Below, in pieces: positions 17,106-25,611 of a stretch of DNA of 64,000 nt. The notes beneath the pieces were generated by a model. That model saw only the letters and a list, made by a program, of their open reading frames with translations, ran no database searches and was not told the origin of the DNA. A program made the translations under genes and the position numbers. The stretch comes from Rhodocyclaceae bacterium (GTDB lineage Bacteria; Pseudomonadota; Gammaproteobacteria; Burkholderiales; Rhodocyclaceae). Each line of letters begins with the position of its first letter. The first letter of the stretch is position 1. The DNA lies in NCBI GenBank assembly GCA_020445745.1, contig JAGRGB010000090.1, positions 31,307 through 95,306 of the forward strand, given 5' to 3'.

Positions 17106-18431
17106 TCAGCGCCTCTCGGGACCCGCGTCGACCGGGATCGTGATCGTCACGCACAACCCGCCGCCCTCGACATTGACCGCCGACACCCGGCCGCCTTGGG
17201 CGGCTACCGCGCGGCGGGCGATGGCGAGACCGAGCCCGAAGCCCTCGGCACCGGCGCCGGCACTGCGGTAGAAGGGCTCGAAGATCGCCTCCAGCTCGGC
17301 TGCCGGCACTCCCGGCCCGTGGTCCGCCACGCTCAGCACGAAGTTCCCGTCGTCCAGATGTGCCACCACCTCGACCCGGCCACCGACCGGCGAAAACTTG
17401 ACCGCGTTTCGTGTCACGTTCTCGAACGCCCGCTGCAGGCGCGCGCCGTCGGCGACCAGGGCCGCCTGCCCGTCGCCCCGGAACACCAGCGTACGGCCGG
17501 ACACTTCCGCCTCGAACGCCGCGTCCTGGGCAACGCCGGCCGCCAGGTCGAACAGATCGAGCGCCTCCATCGGTGTATCGCCGGCACCGGAATCGAGCCT
17601 GGCCAGGGTAAGCAATTCGCCCACCAGGCGATCGAGCCGACCGGCCTCGCGCTCGACCCGCTCCATCAGCTCGAGGCTGCGCGCGGGATTCTGCCGCGCC
17701 AGCCCGATCGCGGCCTGCAGCCGTGCGAGAGGCGACCGCAGTTCATGGGAGACGTCGTGAAGCAGTCGTCGCTGGGCCGCCACCAGCGCCTGCAAACGGT
17801 TGGCCATGTGGTCGAAATCCTTGCCGAGATCGGTGATCTCGTCGCGCCAGCTGCCCATCCGCGCGCCCACCCGGGTATCGAGCCGTCCGTCGGCCATCGA
17901 GCCGAAGGCGCTGCGCAGCTTGCGCACCGGGCGCGCGAGATAGCCGGCCATGACGCCGCTGAAGGCCAGGCTGGCGAGCAGACCGGAGACCAGCGGCAGC
18001 CACGGCGACGGCGCACCCCGACCGCCGCGCCGTCGTTCGTGGCGTGGCGGGGCGACCGTCACCACCCGATACTCGGCACCGTCGGGTCCGCTCGTCGCGA
18101 GGGTGTCGCTGTCCAGCCCGTGCGCCCGGGCCTCGTCGGCGGACGGCACGCTGCGGCCGCGAATTTCGCGGCCGGCCGCGTCGACGACATAGACGCGCGT
18201 GCGCGCCCCGCGGCCCTCCCATTCGTCCAGCATCGCGCGAACGGCTGCGGGTCCGCCATGGTGCAGTACCGCGGCGAACGAGCCGGCCACGAAGCCGCCC
18301 CGCCTGGCGCTGTCCTCGGCCGCGTCCAGGTCGACCTGCCGGTACAGCCAGACCGCAACGCCGACACCACCCGCGGCCAGCACCAGGCTCAGCCAGAAGG
18401 CGACGAACAGCTTCCAGAACAGGCGCCCCAC
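17106..18431 (-). CDS. Cpx-like sensor histidine kinase
   Basis: The 441-residue inner-membrane kinase has transmembrane helices near residues 5-32 and 150-175 around a periplasmic domain of about 115 residues, then HAMP, the phospho-acceptor block LLHDVSHELRSPLARLQAA and an ATPase domain with NAVKFSP, DHGPGVP and FGLGLAIARR. All catalytic boxes are intact. GTG 18431 lies four bases after the regulator stop. Gene order, the CpxR-type box upstream of the regulator and the divergent Spy/CpxP gene make an envelope-stress role likely. Confidence 0.88.
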   Translation of the reverse strand: MGRLFWKLFVAFWLSLVLAAGGVGVAVWLYRQVDLDAAEDSARRGGFVAGSFAAVLHHGGPAAVRAMLDEWEGRGARTRVYVVDAAGREIRGRSVPSADEARAHGLDSDTLATSGPDGAEYRVVTVAPPRHERRRGGRGAPSPWLPLVSGLLASLAFSGVMAGYLARPVRKLRSAFGSMADGRLDTRVGARMGSWRDEITDLGKDFDHMANRLQALVAAQRRLLHDVSHELRSPLARLQAAIGLARQNPARSLELMERVEREAGRLDRLVGELLTLARLDSGAGDTPMEALDLFDLAAGVAQDAAFEAEVSGRTLVFRGDGQAALVADGARLQRAFENVTRNAVKFSPVGGRVEVVAHLDDGNFVLSVADHGPGVPAAELEAIFEPFYRSAGAGAEGFGLGLAIARRAVAAQGGRVSAVNVEGGGLCVTITIPVDAGPERR

Positions 18432-18435
18432 CGGG

Positions 18436-19122
18436 TCAGACCTTGACCAGCTGGTAGCCCTGGCCGCGCACCGTCTGGATCCACGACTGACCGTCCTCGC
18501 GCGGGCCGAGCTTGTGACGGATGCTGGAGACATGCACGTCGATGCTGCGGTCGAAGCGGGTCAACGGGCGGCCCAGGCCATGCTCGGACAGCTCGTCCTT
18601 GGCGACCACGTGGCCTGCCTTGCGAGCCAGCAACTCGAGCAGATTGAACTCGGTACTGGTCAGCTCCAGCGCCTGGCCCTGCCAGCGCGCCTCGCGACGC
18701 TCCGGCCACATCGTCAGCGGACCGGCCTGCACCGGGCCATCGTCCGCCTCGTCCGCGACGCCAGCGCTGCGCCGCAGGATGGCGCGGATCCGCGCGACCA
18801 GTTCGCGCGGCGTGCACGGCTTCGGCACATAGTCGTCGGCCCCCAGTTCGAGACCGACGATGCGATCCACGTCGTCGCCCCGCGCGGTCAGCATGATCAC
18901 CGGCATGCGGCTGCCCTGGCGGATCCGGCGCAGGGTCTCGACGCCGTTCATGCGCGGCATCATCACATCCAGCACCGCGATCGCGTAGGCGCCGCTCAGC
19001 GCCGCCTCGACACCGGCCTCGCCATCGTGTTCGGCGTGGATCTCGAAGCCTTCCTGCTGCAGGTACTCGGCCAGCATCGAGACCAGTTCGACATCATCGT
19101 CCACGAGCAGCACCTTGCTCAT
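18436..19122 (-). CDS. Cpx-like OmpR-family response regulator
   Basis: The 228-residue protein has a receiver domain with the acidic cluster DDD at 8-10, phospho-acceptor Asp52 (LDVMMPRMNG), the Thr in MLTARGDD and the conserved Lys-Pro (VPKPCTPREL), followed by an OmpR/PhoB winged-helix ending in SSIRHKLGPREDG and RGQGYQLVKV. ATG 19122 has GAGGAGGG seven bases upstream. It is first in a two-gene unit with the kinase, so it probably controls itself and the divergent Spy/CpxP gene through the box at 19274-19288. Confidence 0.9.
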   Translation of the reverse strand: MSKVLLVDDDVELVSMLAEYLQQEGFEIHAEHDGEAGVEAALSGAYAIAVLDVMMPRMNGVETLRRIRQGSRMPVIMLTARGDDVDRIVGLELGADDYVPKPCTPRELVARIRAILRRSAGVADEADDGPVQAGPLTMWPERREARWQGQALELTSTEFNLLELLARKAGHVVAKDELSEHGLGRPLTRFDRSIDVHVSSIRHKLGPREDGQSWIQTVRGQGYQLVKV

Positions 19123-19200
19123 CGAACGCCCTCCTCGCGCTTGCAACTCGGTGATCCATCATACGGTCCACGCTCGCACGCACATCAGCATTTTCCACTC

Positions 19201-19215
19201 TTAACCCGCCTTTAC
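19201..19215. promoter_or_regulatory. Second CpxR-type half-match
   Basis: TTAAC-N5-TTTAC differs by one base from the TTTAC-N5-TTTAC form of the CpxR consensus. It lies about 80 bases before the regulator start, in the same divergent region as the perfect site, and would suit autoregulation. Confidence 0.45.
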
Positions 19216-19273
19216 ATGGCATTGACCGGGCTTAACGCGACATTCGCGACAATCACCGCAAGCGGCTCCGGGC

Positions 19274-19288
19274 TTTACGCCGATTTAC
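19274..19288. promoter_or_regulatory. CpxR box
   Basis: TTTACGCCGATTTAC is an exact match to the tandem CpxR site (GTAAA-N5-GTAAA on the other strand). It lies in the 257-base divergent region, about 90 bases before the Spy/CpxP start. This is the expected place for activation of a cpxP-like gene by the neighbouring regulator. Confidence 0.75.
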
Positions 19289-19379
19289 CCGGCAATAACC
19301 GCATTTCACGGTGGGCAGCGGCACACTGCAGTCGTCCGGCCAGCGCCGGAAACAGCAATGCACGTGACAGGAGAACATC

Positions 19380-19919
19380 ATGAAAACGCGAAACAAGATC
19401 ATTGCCGGCATCGTCGCGGCCAGTGCCCTGGCCGTCGCCGTTCCGTTCGTCGCCCATGCCGATCCGATGGCGGGCGGCTGCTTCGAAGGTGCCCGCCACG
19501 GCGGCCAGCACCGCATGTTCGGTGGCCACGAGGGCAGGCACCATGGCGGCCACATGGGCGGCAGCGAGCACATGCTGCGCCGCCTCGATCTGGACGAGGC
19601 CCAGCGTGACCGGATCTTCGAACTGCGCCATGCCCAGGCACCGCAGATGCGAGCCAAATGGAAGGAGGCCCGCAACGCGCGCAAGGCCTTGCAGGAGCTT
19701 GCCTGGTCGGGCGAGTACGACGCGACCAAGGCCGCTGGCCTGGCGCGACAGGGCGCCGATGCGATGGCCGAGATCGCCGGCATGCGGGCACAGATGCAGG
19801 CCGACATCTACCAGTTGCTGAATGCGGATCAGCGCACCCGATTGGCCGAATTGCGGTCGCAGGTGACGCACGGTGGCGATCAACCGATGCACTGGCGTCA
19901 CGGCCACCGTGACGATTGA
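19380..19919 (+). CDS. Spy/CpxP-family periplasmic protein, His/Met-rich
   Basis: The 179-residue protein has a signal peptide cleaved near AHA/DP. The mature start is packed with His, Gly and Met (about residues 35-64, including GRHHGGHMGG), which could bind copper or zinc. The helical remainder has two LTxxQ-like motifs, LDLDEAQRDRIFEL and LLNADQRTRLAEL, as in Spy and CpxP. Such proteins are periplasmic chaperones, and some dampen the Cpx kinase. AGGAG precedes ATG 19380. It faces the Cpx-like genes across a perfect CpxR box. Confidence 0.82.
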   Translation: MKTRNKIIAGIVAASALAVAVPFVAHADPMAGGCFEGARHGGQHRMFGGHEGRHHGGHMGGSEHMLRRLDLDEAQRDRIFELRHAQAPQMRAKWKEARNARKALQELAWSGEYDATKAAGLARQGADAMAEIAGMRAQMQADIYQLLNADQRTRLAELRSQVTHGGDQPMHWRHGHRDD

Positions 19920-19960
19920 CGGACCGTGAGCCGCGGGCATCCGCCACAGGAGGGCACGTC

Positions 19961-20536
19961 ATGAACACTCAGACATCGCGAAGCGGCGCGCGCGCGGGTG
20001 CGACGGTGTTGCTGGCGGCAGGGCTGCTGGCCGCCTGCGCAAGTCCGCCGCTGGTGCGCGAGTACCCCAGCCGGGTACCACCGGCGGCGAGCGCCCCCGC
20101 GCCGCTGGCGATCTACCCGGCCCGCGGCCAGGATGCCCGCCAGCTCGCACGGGACCGCTTCGAGTGCTACGGCTGGGCGGTCCAGCAGAGCGGTTTCGAT
20201 CCTGCGCGCTCGCTGGTGCGGCTGCCGCGACCGGCGGTGCGGGTCGACGCCGACCCGCCGGCCGGGGTCGGCACCGCGGCCGGCGTGCTGACCGGCGCGG
20301 CAATCGGAGCTGCGGTGTCCAGTCCGCACCACAGCGGCGAAGCGGCAGTGGTCGGCGCGGTGCTGGGCGGCATCGTCGGCGCGGCATCCGACTCGGCGCG
20401 CGCTGCCGAGGCTCGCAGCCTCGAATCGGAACTCAATCGCCAGGCCGCCCGCGACAACGCGCTCGACGCCCGCGGCCAGGCCTATCAGCGCGCGTTCTCG
20501 GCCTGCCTCGAGGGGCGCGGCTATACCGTCAAGTGA
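19961..20536 (+). CDS. Lipoprotein with glycine-zipper segment
   Basis: The 191-residue product has a lipoprotein signal ending in LLAAC (Cys26). A motif DRFECYGWAVQQSGFDP (about 65-81) follows, then a glycine/alanine-rich hydrophobic hairpin (about 102-141, GVGTAAGVLTGAAIGAAV) as in glycine-zipper proteins, and finally a tail ACLEGRGYTVK. The ECxxW and CLEGRGYTV blocks recur in the next protein. AGGAGGG precedes ATG 19961. It probably sits in the outer membrane; its position behind the Spy/CpxP gene suggests it belongs to the same envelope-stress unit. Confidence 0.75.
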   Translation: MNTQTSRSGARAGATVLLAAGLLAACASPPLVREYPSRVPPAASAPAPLAIYPARGQDARQLARDRFECYGWAVQQSGFDPARSLVRLPRPAVRVDADPPAGVGTAAGVLTGAAIGAAVSSPHHSGEAAVVGAVLGGIVGAASDSARAAEARSLESELNRQAARDNALDARGQAYQRAFSACLEGRGYTVK

Positions 20537-20546
20537 GGAGGGCGCC

Positions 20547-21473
20547 ATGAGACCGATTCGATTCGCCATCTGCTGGCTGCTTGCAGCCCTGGCCGTCGGC
20601 ACGCTGCCGACGGCCCAGGCCGACGATCGGCGCGGCGAGATCCGCTTCAGCGGGCAGCACCAGAGTGCCGGCGACAACAAGCCGTTCCGCAGCCGCGACG
20701 ACGGCTGGCAGACCCAGCGCAAGGGCCGGCCCGCCGCCGACGACAGCCACCGCAAGGGCGGCAAGCCCTACGTGCGCAGCGGCCCGCGCCGGGAAGAGGT
20801 GTGGCGACCGGGTGGTCGTCAGGACCAGCAGCGCTGGACCGGCGATCGCGGGCACGACAATCGTCGCGACTGGCGCGACAGCGGCCGCGATCGCCGCGAT
20901 CATCGCCGCGACTGGCGCGACAACCGCAGCGACTGGCGGGATCACCGCCACCACGCGCCGCGCATCGGCGTCGTCGTCACCACGCTGCCGTGGGGCTATC
21001 GCGAGATCCACCACCGCCGCCACAGCTATTTCTACGCCAGCGGCCTGTGGTACGGCCCGTGGGGCGGCAGCTATGTGCGCATCGCCGCGCCGATCGGCGC
21101 GGTCGTCGCAAGCTTGCCGTTCGGCTACACCACCATCGGCATCGGCACGACCTTGTACTACCGCTACGACGATGCCTGGTACCTGCCTCACCGCCAAGGC
21201 TATGTCGTGGTCGAGCCGCCGGACCAGTACGACCGCAGCGACCGCCTGCAGGACGCCGACGACACCTTGTTCGCCTATCCGAACGCGGGCCAGGATGAAG
21301 CGACCCAGGCGGAAGACCGCTTCGAGTGCCACCGCTGGGCGGCCGAGCAGACCGGCTACGATCCGTCGCTGATCCCCGCCGCCGGCGCGACGCCGGACGA
21401 TCTGAAGCGGCGACCGGACTACCTCCGTGCGCTGACCGCCTGCCTCGAGGGACGCGGCTACACGGTACGATAG
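20547..21473 (+). CDS. Exported DUF6515-like protein with Arg/Asp-rich repeats
   Basis: The 308-residue protein has a signal peptide (residues 1-25) and then a highly charged, low-complexity region (about 95-138) with repeats of RDWRD and RRDHRRDWRD. A small hydrophobic beta-rich domain follows with LPWGYREIHHRRHSYFYAS and LYYRYDDAWYLP, typical of the DUF6515 group. The C-terminal 80 or so residues repeat the motif pair of the preceding lipoprotein (DRFECHRWAAEQTGYDP and TACLEGRGYTVR). GAGGAGG precedes ATG 20547, ten bases after the lipoprotein stop. Envelope location is likely; function unknown. Confidence 0.72.
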   Translation: MRPIRFAICWLLAALAVGTLPTAQADDRRGEIRFSGQHQSAGDNKPFRSRDDGWQTQRKGRPAADDSHRKGGKPYVRSGPRREEVWRPGGRQDQQRWTGDRGHDNRRDWRDSGRDRRDHRRDWRDNRSDWRDHRHHAPRIGVVVTTLPWGYREIHHRRHSYFYASGLWYGPWGGSYVRIAAPIGAVVASLPFGYTTIGIGTTLYYRYDDAWYLPHRQGYVVVEPPDQYDRSDRLQDADDTLFAYPNAGQDEATQAEDRFECHRWAAEQTGYDPSLIPAAGATPDDLKRRPDYLRALTACLEGRGYTVR

Positions 21474-21500
21474 GCGGGTTTGCCGGCAGGGAACGCGCAC

Positions 21501-22331
21501 GTGGAAAAGCCCCGTATCAATCTCGTCGGCTGCGGGCGCGTCGCCCGCAGCCTGGGAAGGCTGTGGTCGTCGAGCGGCACGCTGGCGATCGGCGGCCTGT
21601 ACTCGCGCAGTGCCTCGAGCGCACGCTCGGCGGCCGAATTCATCGGCGCGGGGCGCCCCTGCGATCGGCTGGCAGAGATCGGCACGGCCGACCTGTGGCT
21701 GATCGCGACGCCGGATTCGGCCCTCGCCGTGGCCGCGTCGGCGCTTGCCGCCGAAGCGCCCCTGCGGGACGGGGACTGCGTCTTTCATTGCAGCGGGGCC
21801 TGCACCAGCGAGCTGCTGGCGCCGGCGCGGGCGGCCGGCGCGATGACTGCCAGCGCCCACCCGGTGTTGAGCTTTGCGGTTCCCGAGGCCGCTTGTCGCG
21901 GGTTTTCCGGCAGCCACGTCGGCATCGAGGGTGAGCTGGCGGCCATCGCCCGGCTCGAGCGGGTGTTCACGGCGATCGGTGCCAGCTGTTTCACGATCGA
22001 CGCCCGCCACAAGATGCTCTACCACGCCGGCTCGGTGTTCGCGTCCAATTTCACCGTGGTCCTGCTCGACGTGGCGCTGCAATGCTACCGAAGCGCCGGC
22101 ATCGAGCCGGAGACCGCCGCCGCCCTGATGCGGCCGCTGGTCGAGGCGGCGATCGGCAACGCGCTGCGCGCCGGTCCGGCTGCGGCATTGTCGGGCCCCG
22201 CTGCCCGTGGCGACCTCGAACTGGTCGCGCGCCAGCGACAGGCGGTCGGCGACTGGGCGGAGGACCCCGGTCGCGCCTACGAAGTGCTGTCGCGGCTGGC
22301 CATCGAGCTGGCCGCCCGCGCCCCCCGCTGA
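21501..22331 (+). CDS. Rossmann-like and DUF2520 domain protein
   Basis: The 276-residue cytoplasmic protein begins with a Rossmann nucleotide-binding motif (INLVGCGRVARSLGRLW) and continues with DLWLIATPDSALA, FHCSGAC and ASAHPVLSFA. The C-terminal DUF2520 part holds KMLYHAGSVFASNFTVVLL and LSGPAARGDLELV. The fold is that of NADP-dependent oxidoreductases related to pyrroline-5-carboxylate and ketopantoate reductases, but the substrate is not known. GTG 21501 has AGGGA eight bases before it and is preferred over TTG 21480. Confidence 0.82.
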   Translation: MEKPRINLVGCGRVARSLGRLWSSSGTLAIGGLYSRSASSARSAAEFIGAGRPCDRLAEIGTADLWLIATPDSALAVAASALAAEAPLRDGDCVFHCSGACTSELLAPARAAGAMTASAHPVLSFAVPEAACRGFSGSHVGIEGELAAIARLERVFTAIGASCFTIDARHKMLYHAGSVFASNFTVVLLDVALQCYRSAGIEPETAAALMRPLVEAAIGNALRAGPAAALSGPAARGDLELVARQRQAVGDWAEDPGRAYEVLSRLAIELAARAPR

Positions 22332-22422
22332 ACCCGGGCGGCCCGTCATAAAGATTGGCCGAATGGCGCCGTTGATGGCGTAGATCCCGTACCGGACGCG
22401 TTCGTCACTGCGAATTCACTCC

Positions 22423-25332
22423 ATGAGCATCACCCGGACTCCGACGCCCGGACGCCATCGGGCCTTCGTGCTCGGGGCGTGGCTGCTGCTCGGCCTGGCC
22501 TGTTATGCACTGGTCGCCATCGAACTCGGCCGCATCCAACAGGCTGCCCTGAGGGCGGCACGCGAGCGCGGGGCGACCCTGGTCGGCATGGTCGCGGCCG
22601 TGCACGAGTGGAACGCCCGGATCGACGGCGGGCATGCCGCATCGGGCGGCACGACGGCACTGCCAGCCCCTGCGGCTGCACCGCAGCGCACGACGCCGAC
22701 CACCGCAGGACATCCCCCGACCGCGGCCGCCCCGCCCTTCACGACTACGGACATCGCCCGGCGTCTGGTGGACGGGAGCGGCGCACGGGTCCGGCTCTTC
22801 GGCCTCGCTACGCGCCATCCGCGGGACGCGGCAGATGCGACGGCGCAGGCTGCGATCCAGGCCTTCGCCGAATCCGGTGCCGATGCCCGTGTCGAGCTCA
22901 TCGAAGAGCAGGGCGCTCCAGCCTATCGCTACTATGCGCCGCTGCGCGTGGGGGAGCGCTGCCTCGGCTGCCATGGTGCCGAGGGTTACGCGGTGGGCGA
23001 AGTGCGCGGTGTGGTCGACCTGTCGATTTCGGCGCACGAAGCCCAGGCACGCGCTGCGGCGGACGCCCGCGCGACGGTGCTCGGCGGCCTGATCGGCTTC
23101 CTGCTGCTCGGCAGCGTCGGCCACGTCTTCCTGCAGCGCCAGCGCGCGATGCTGCAGCGGCTGTCGGTCGTCGCCCAGTCGCGGGCCGACGAGGTTGCGG
23201 TACGCAGCAGCGAACTCGCACGCCAGCGCGAGCGCTACCAGACCGTCGCGGAACTGTCGTCCGACTGGTTCTGGGAACAGGACGAGCAGTTCCGCTTCGT
23301 CGCGTTCTCGGGCGATCACTACAGCAAGGGCGCCCTGCCCACCGACCAGATGCTCGGCAAGACCCGCTGGGAGCTGGATCTGCTCGGCGTCAGCGCGGAC
23401 GAGATCGCCCACCACCGGTCGATCGTCGAAGGCCATCGCGAATTCGTCGGATTCGAGTATCAACTGGTCAATTGCAACAAGGAGCTGCGCTGGTACTCGG
23501 TCTCCGGCCGGCCGCAGTTCGATGCCCGGGGGGCCTTCATCGGCTACATCGGCACCGGCGTCGACGTGACCACGCGCAAGCGTCGGGAACAGATGCTGCA
23601 GACCCTCACCGGCGAGACCGCGGCGGTGTTCGGTGCGGCATTCTTCGAGGCCCTGGCCGAGAGCCTGCGCAAGCTGCTGGACGCCCGCTATTGCCTGGTC
23701 AGCCGCCTGCCGGAACATTCCTCACTGGCGCGGGTCGTGACCCTCAGCGACGCGGCCGGGGAACTCACCCTCAGCGAATTTCCGATCGAGGACTCACCCT
23801 GCAGCTGGGTCCTCGATGGCGACATCTGCATCTTTCCGGACAGCGCCGACCAGGCCTTCCCGAAGTCCGCGCTGCTGCGCGAACTCGGCGCCACCAGCTA
23901 TGTCGGCGTGCCGATCGGCGCCGCCGGCGCGAGACCGCTCGGCATCCTCGCGGTGATGGACCCCGGGCCACTGCGGCTGGAGCGGGATCTCACCGAACTG
24001 GTGCGCATCTTTGCCGCCCGCGCGATGCTGGAGTTCGAACGCATGGATGCCGAGCACGCCTTGCGCGAGGGCGCCCGGCTGCTGAATCTCGCCGAGAAAA
24101 TGGCCCATGTCGGGAGTTGGGAATTCGATATCGGCAACCGCTTGCTGCTGTGGTCGCAGGAGACCTACCGGATCTTCGGCGTCGACCGACGGACCTTCGA
24201 CTGCAATTTCGACAACTACCTGGCCTGCGTGCACCCCGACGACCGCGCCCTGGTCCGCGAAACCTTCGCGGCCAGCGTCGCCAATGGCAACGCGTTCGAA
24301 CTCGAGCACCGCATCCTGCTGGCGGACGGCAGCGTCCGCACGGTACTGAAGCGTGGGGAAATTCGCGTCGGCGACGACGGGCGACCGGCCAGCGTCCAGG
24401 GCATGATGCAGGACATCAGCGAACAGCGCGAATCCGAGCAGAAACTCATGCTGGCGGCCAGCGTGTTCTCCGCCGCCCATGACGGCGTGCTGATCACCGA
24501 CCCCGACGGGAGCATCATCGACGCCAATCCGTCGATCTGCCTGGCCAGCGGCTACCAGTACCAGGAACTGGTGGGAAGCAATCCGCGCATCTTCCAGTCG
24601 GGCCGGCAGGATCGCGATTTCTACCGTGACCTCTGGCAGACGCTGGCGAAGCATGGCTACTGGGAGGGAGAAATCTGGAATCGCCGCAAGGAAGGGCAAC
24701 TGGTGCCGGAGCGCGTCAGCATTTCGGCAGTCTGCGACGATCGCGGCGGCGTCACCCACTACATCGGTGTCTACACGGACATCTCGGAGCTGAAGGCGCA
24801 TCAGCGGGAACTCGAGCGCCAGGCCAACAACGATCCCCTGACCGGCCTGCCCAACCGCCGCCTGCTGATGGACCGGATCAAGCTCGCGCTGGCCCAGGCG
24901 AAACGCGCCGGCAACCGGCCGGCGGTGGCCTTCGTCGATCTCGACGGCTTCAAGCCGGTCAATGACCGCTTCGGGCACGACGCCGGTGACGAACTGCTGA
25001 TCGAGGTGGCGCGGCGATTGAGTCACGCCGTGCGCGCCGGCGACACGGTCGCCAGGCTGGGCGGGGATGAATTCGTGCTGCTGCTGGTCGGCATGACGTC
25101 GGCCCAGGAAATCGAAACCACGCTCGACCGGGTGCTGGCGCAGATCCGGCGGCCGGTAAGCATTTCCGGCAGCGACATCTCCCTCAGCGCCAGCATCGGC
25201 GTGGCCCTCTATCCGCGCGACGGCACCGACCCGGAAGCCTTGCTGCAACATGCCGACGCGGCGATGTATGCGGCCAAGCACGGCGGCCGGGATCGCTACA
25301 ACCCGTTCCGCGAAGGTCTCGTCGAATCCTGA
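22423..25332 (+). CDS. Heme-c sensing diguanylate cyclase (DUF3365-like/PAS/GAF/PAS/PAS/GGDEF)
   Basis: The 969-residue membrane protein has a transmembrane helix at about 15-34 and a periplasmic domain containing CLGCH at 180-184 in a setting (RVGERCLGCHGAEGYAVGE) typical of DUF3365/Tll0287-type c-heme sensors. A second membrane helix lies near 218-237. Cytoplasmic domains follow: PAS (about 265-390), GAF (about 400-545), PAS (about 560-670), PAS (about 675-800) and GGDEF. The cyclase is intact: VDLDGFKPVNDRFGHDAGDE and ARLGGDEFVLLL, with an inhibitory-site RxxD (RAGD) just before it. It should make c-di-GMP in response to redox or gas signals. An Ala/Pro/Thr-rich insert (about 73-108) interrupts the periplasmic domain. 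Confidence 0.88.
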   Translation: MSITRTPTPGRHRAFVLGAWLLLGLACYALVAIELGRIQQAALRAARERGATLVGMVAAVHEWNARIDGGHAASGGTTALPAPAAAPQRTTPTTAGHPPTAAAPPFTTTDIARRLVDGSGARVRLFGLATRHPRDAADATAQAAIQAFAESGADARVELIEEQGAPAYRYYAPLRVGERCLGCHGAEGYAVGEVRGVVDLSISAHEAQARAAADARATVLGGLIGFLLLGSVGHVFLQRQRAMLQRLSVVAQSRADEVAVRSSELARQRERYQTVAELSSDWFWEQDEQFRFVAFSGDHYSKGALPTDQMLGKTRWELDLLGVSADEIAHHRSIVEGHREFVGFEYQLVNCNKELRWYSVSGRPQFDARGAFIGYIGTGVDVTTRKRREQMLQTLTGETAAVFGAAFFEALAESLRKLLDARYCLVSRLPEHSSLARVVTLSDAAGELTLSEFPIEDSPCSWVLDGDICIFPDSADQAFPKSALLRELGATSYVGVPIGAAGARPLGILAVMDPGPLRLERDLTELVRIFAARAMLEFERMDAEHALREGARLLNLAEKMAHVGSWEFDIGNRLLLWSQETYRIFGVDRRTFDCNFDNYLACVHPDDRALVRETFAASVANGNAFELEHRILLADGSVRTVLKRGEIRVGDDGRPASVQGMMQDISEQRESEQKLMLAASVFSAAHDGVLITDPDGSIIDANPSICLASGYQYQELVGSNPRIFQSGRQDRDFYRDLWQTLAKHGYWEGEIWNRRKEGQLVPERVSISAVCDDRGGVTHYIGVYTDISELKAHQRELERQANNDPLTGLPNRRLLMDRIKLALAQAKRAGNRPAVAFVDLDGFKPVNDRFGHDAGDELLIEVARRLSHAVRAGDTVARLGGDEFVLLLVGMTSAQEIETTLDRVLAQIRRPVSISGSDISLSASIGVALYPRDGTDPEALLQHADAAMYAAKHGGRDRYNPFREGLVES

Positions 25333-25336
25333 TCGC

Positions 25337-25611
25337 CACCCCCTTCGGGCGGCCGGGCGGGGGTGCCTACTGCACAGCCCTCGCGTCGCTGCGCGGGCGT
25401 TCCGGGCTGGCTTTGCACGGCCAGCCCGTTCGGCGGGCGCGAAGCGGTGCTTCGCGAAACCCCCGCCTCACCCCCGAGGGAGGATGAGCACCCCCTTCGG
25501 GCGGCCGGGCGGGAGTGCCTACTGCACGGCCCTCCCGTCGCTGCGCGACACCCTCCCCGAGGGAGGATGTGCACCCCCATCGGGCGGCCGGGCGGGGGTG
25601 CTCATTGCCGC
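25337..25611. repeat. Three copies of a G+C-rich intergenic repeat
   Basis: Units beginning CACCCCC(T/A)TCGGGCGGCC followed by GGGCGGG start at 25337, 25489 and 25572. The first two continue through TGCCTACTGCAC and CCCTC-CGTCGCTGCGCG, so the shared unit is about 60 bases. Copies two and three are each preceded by GAGGGAGGATG(A/T)G. The units carry internal palindromes (CCGCC/GGCGG, CCCC/GGGG). The block sits between two convergent genes and supplies the last codons of the HDOD gene. It looks like a REP-type element, not a CRISPR. Confidence 0.7.

Noticed and set aside
25337-25611. Possible CRISPR array
   Set aside because: Only three units at unequal spacing (152 and 83 bases), long repeats with internal palindromes, and no cas genes.
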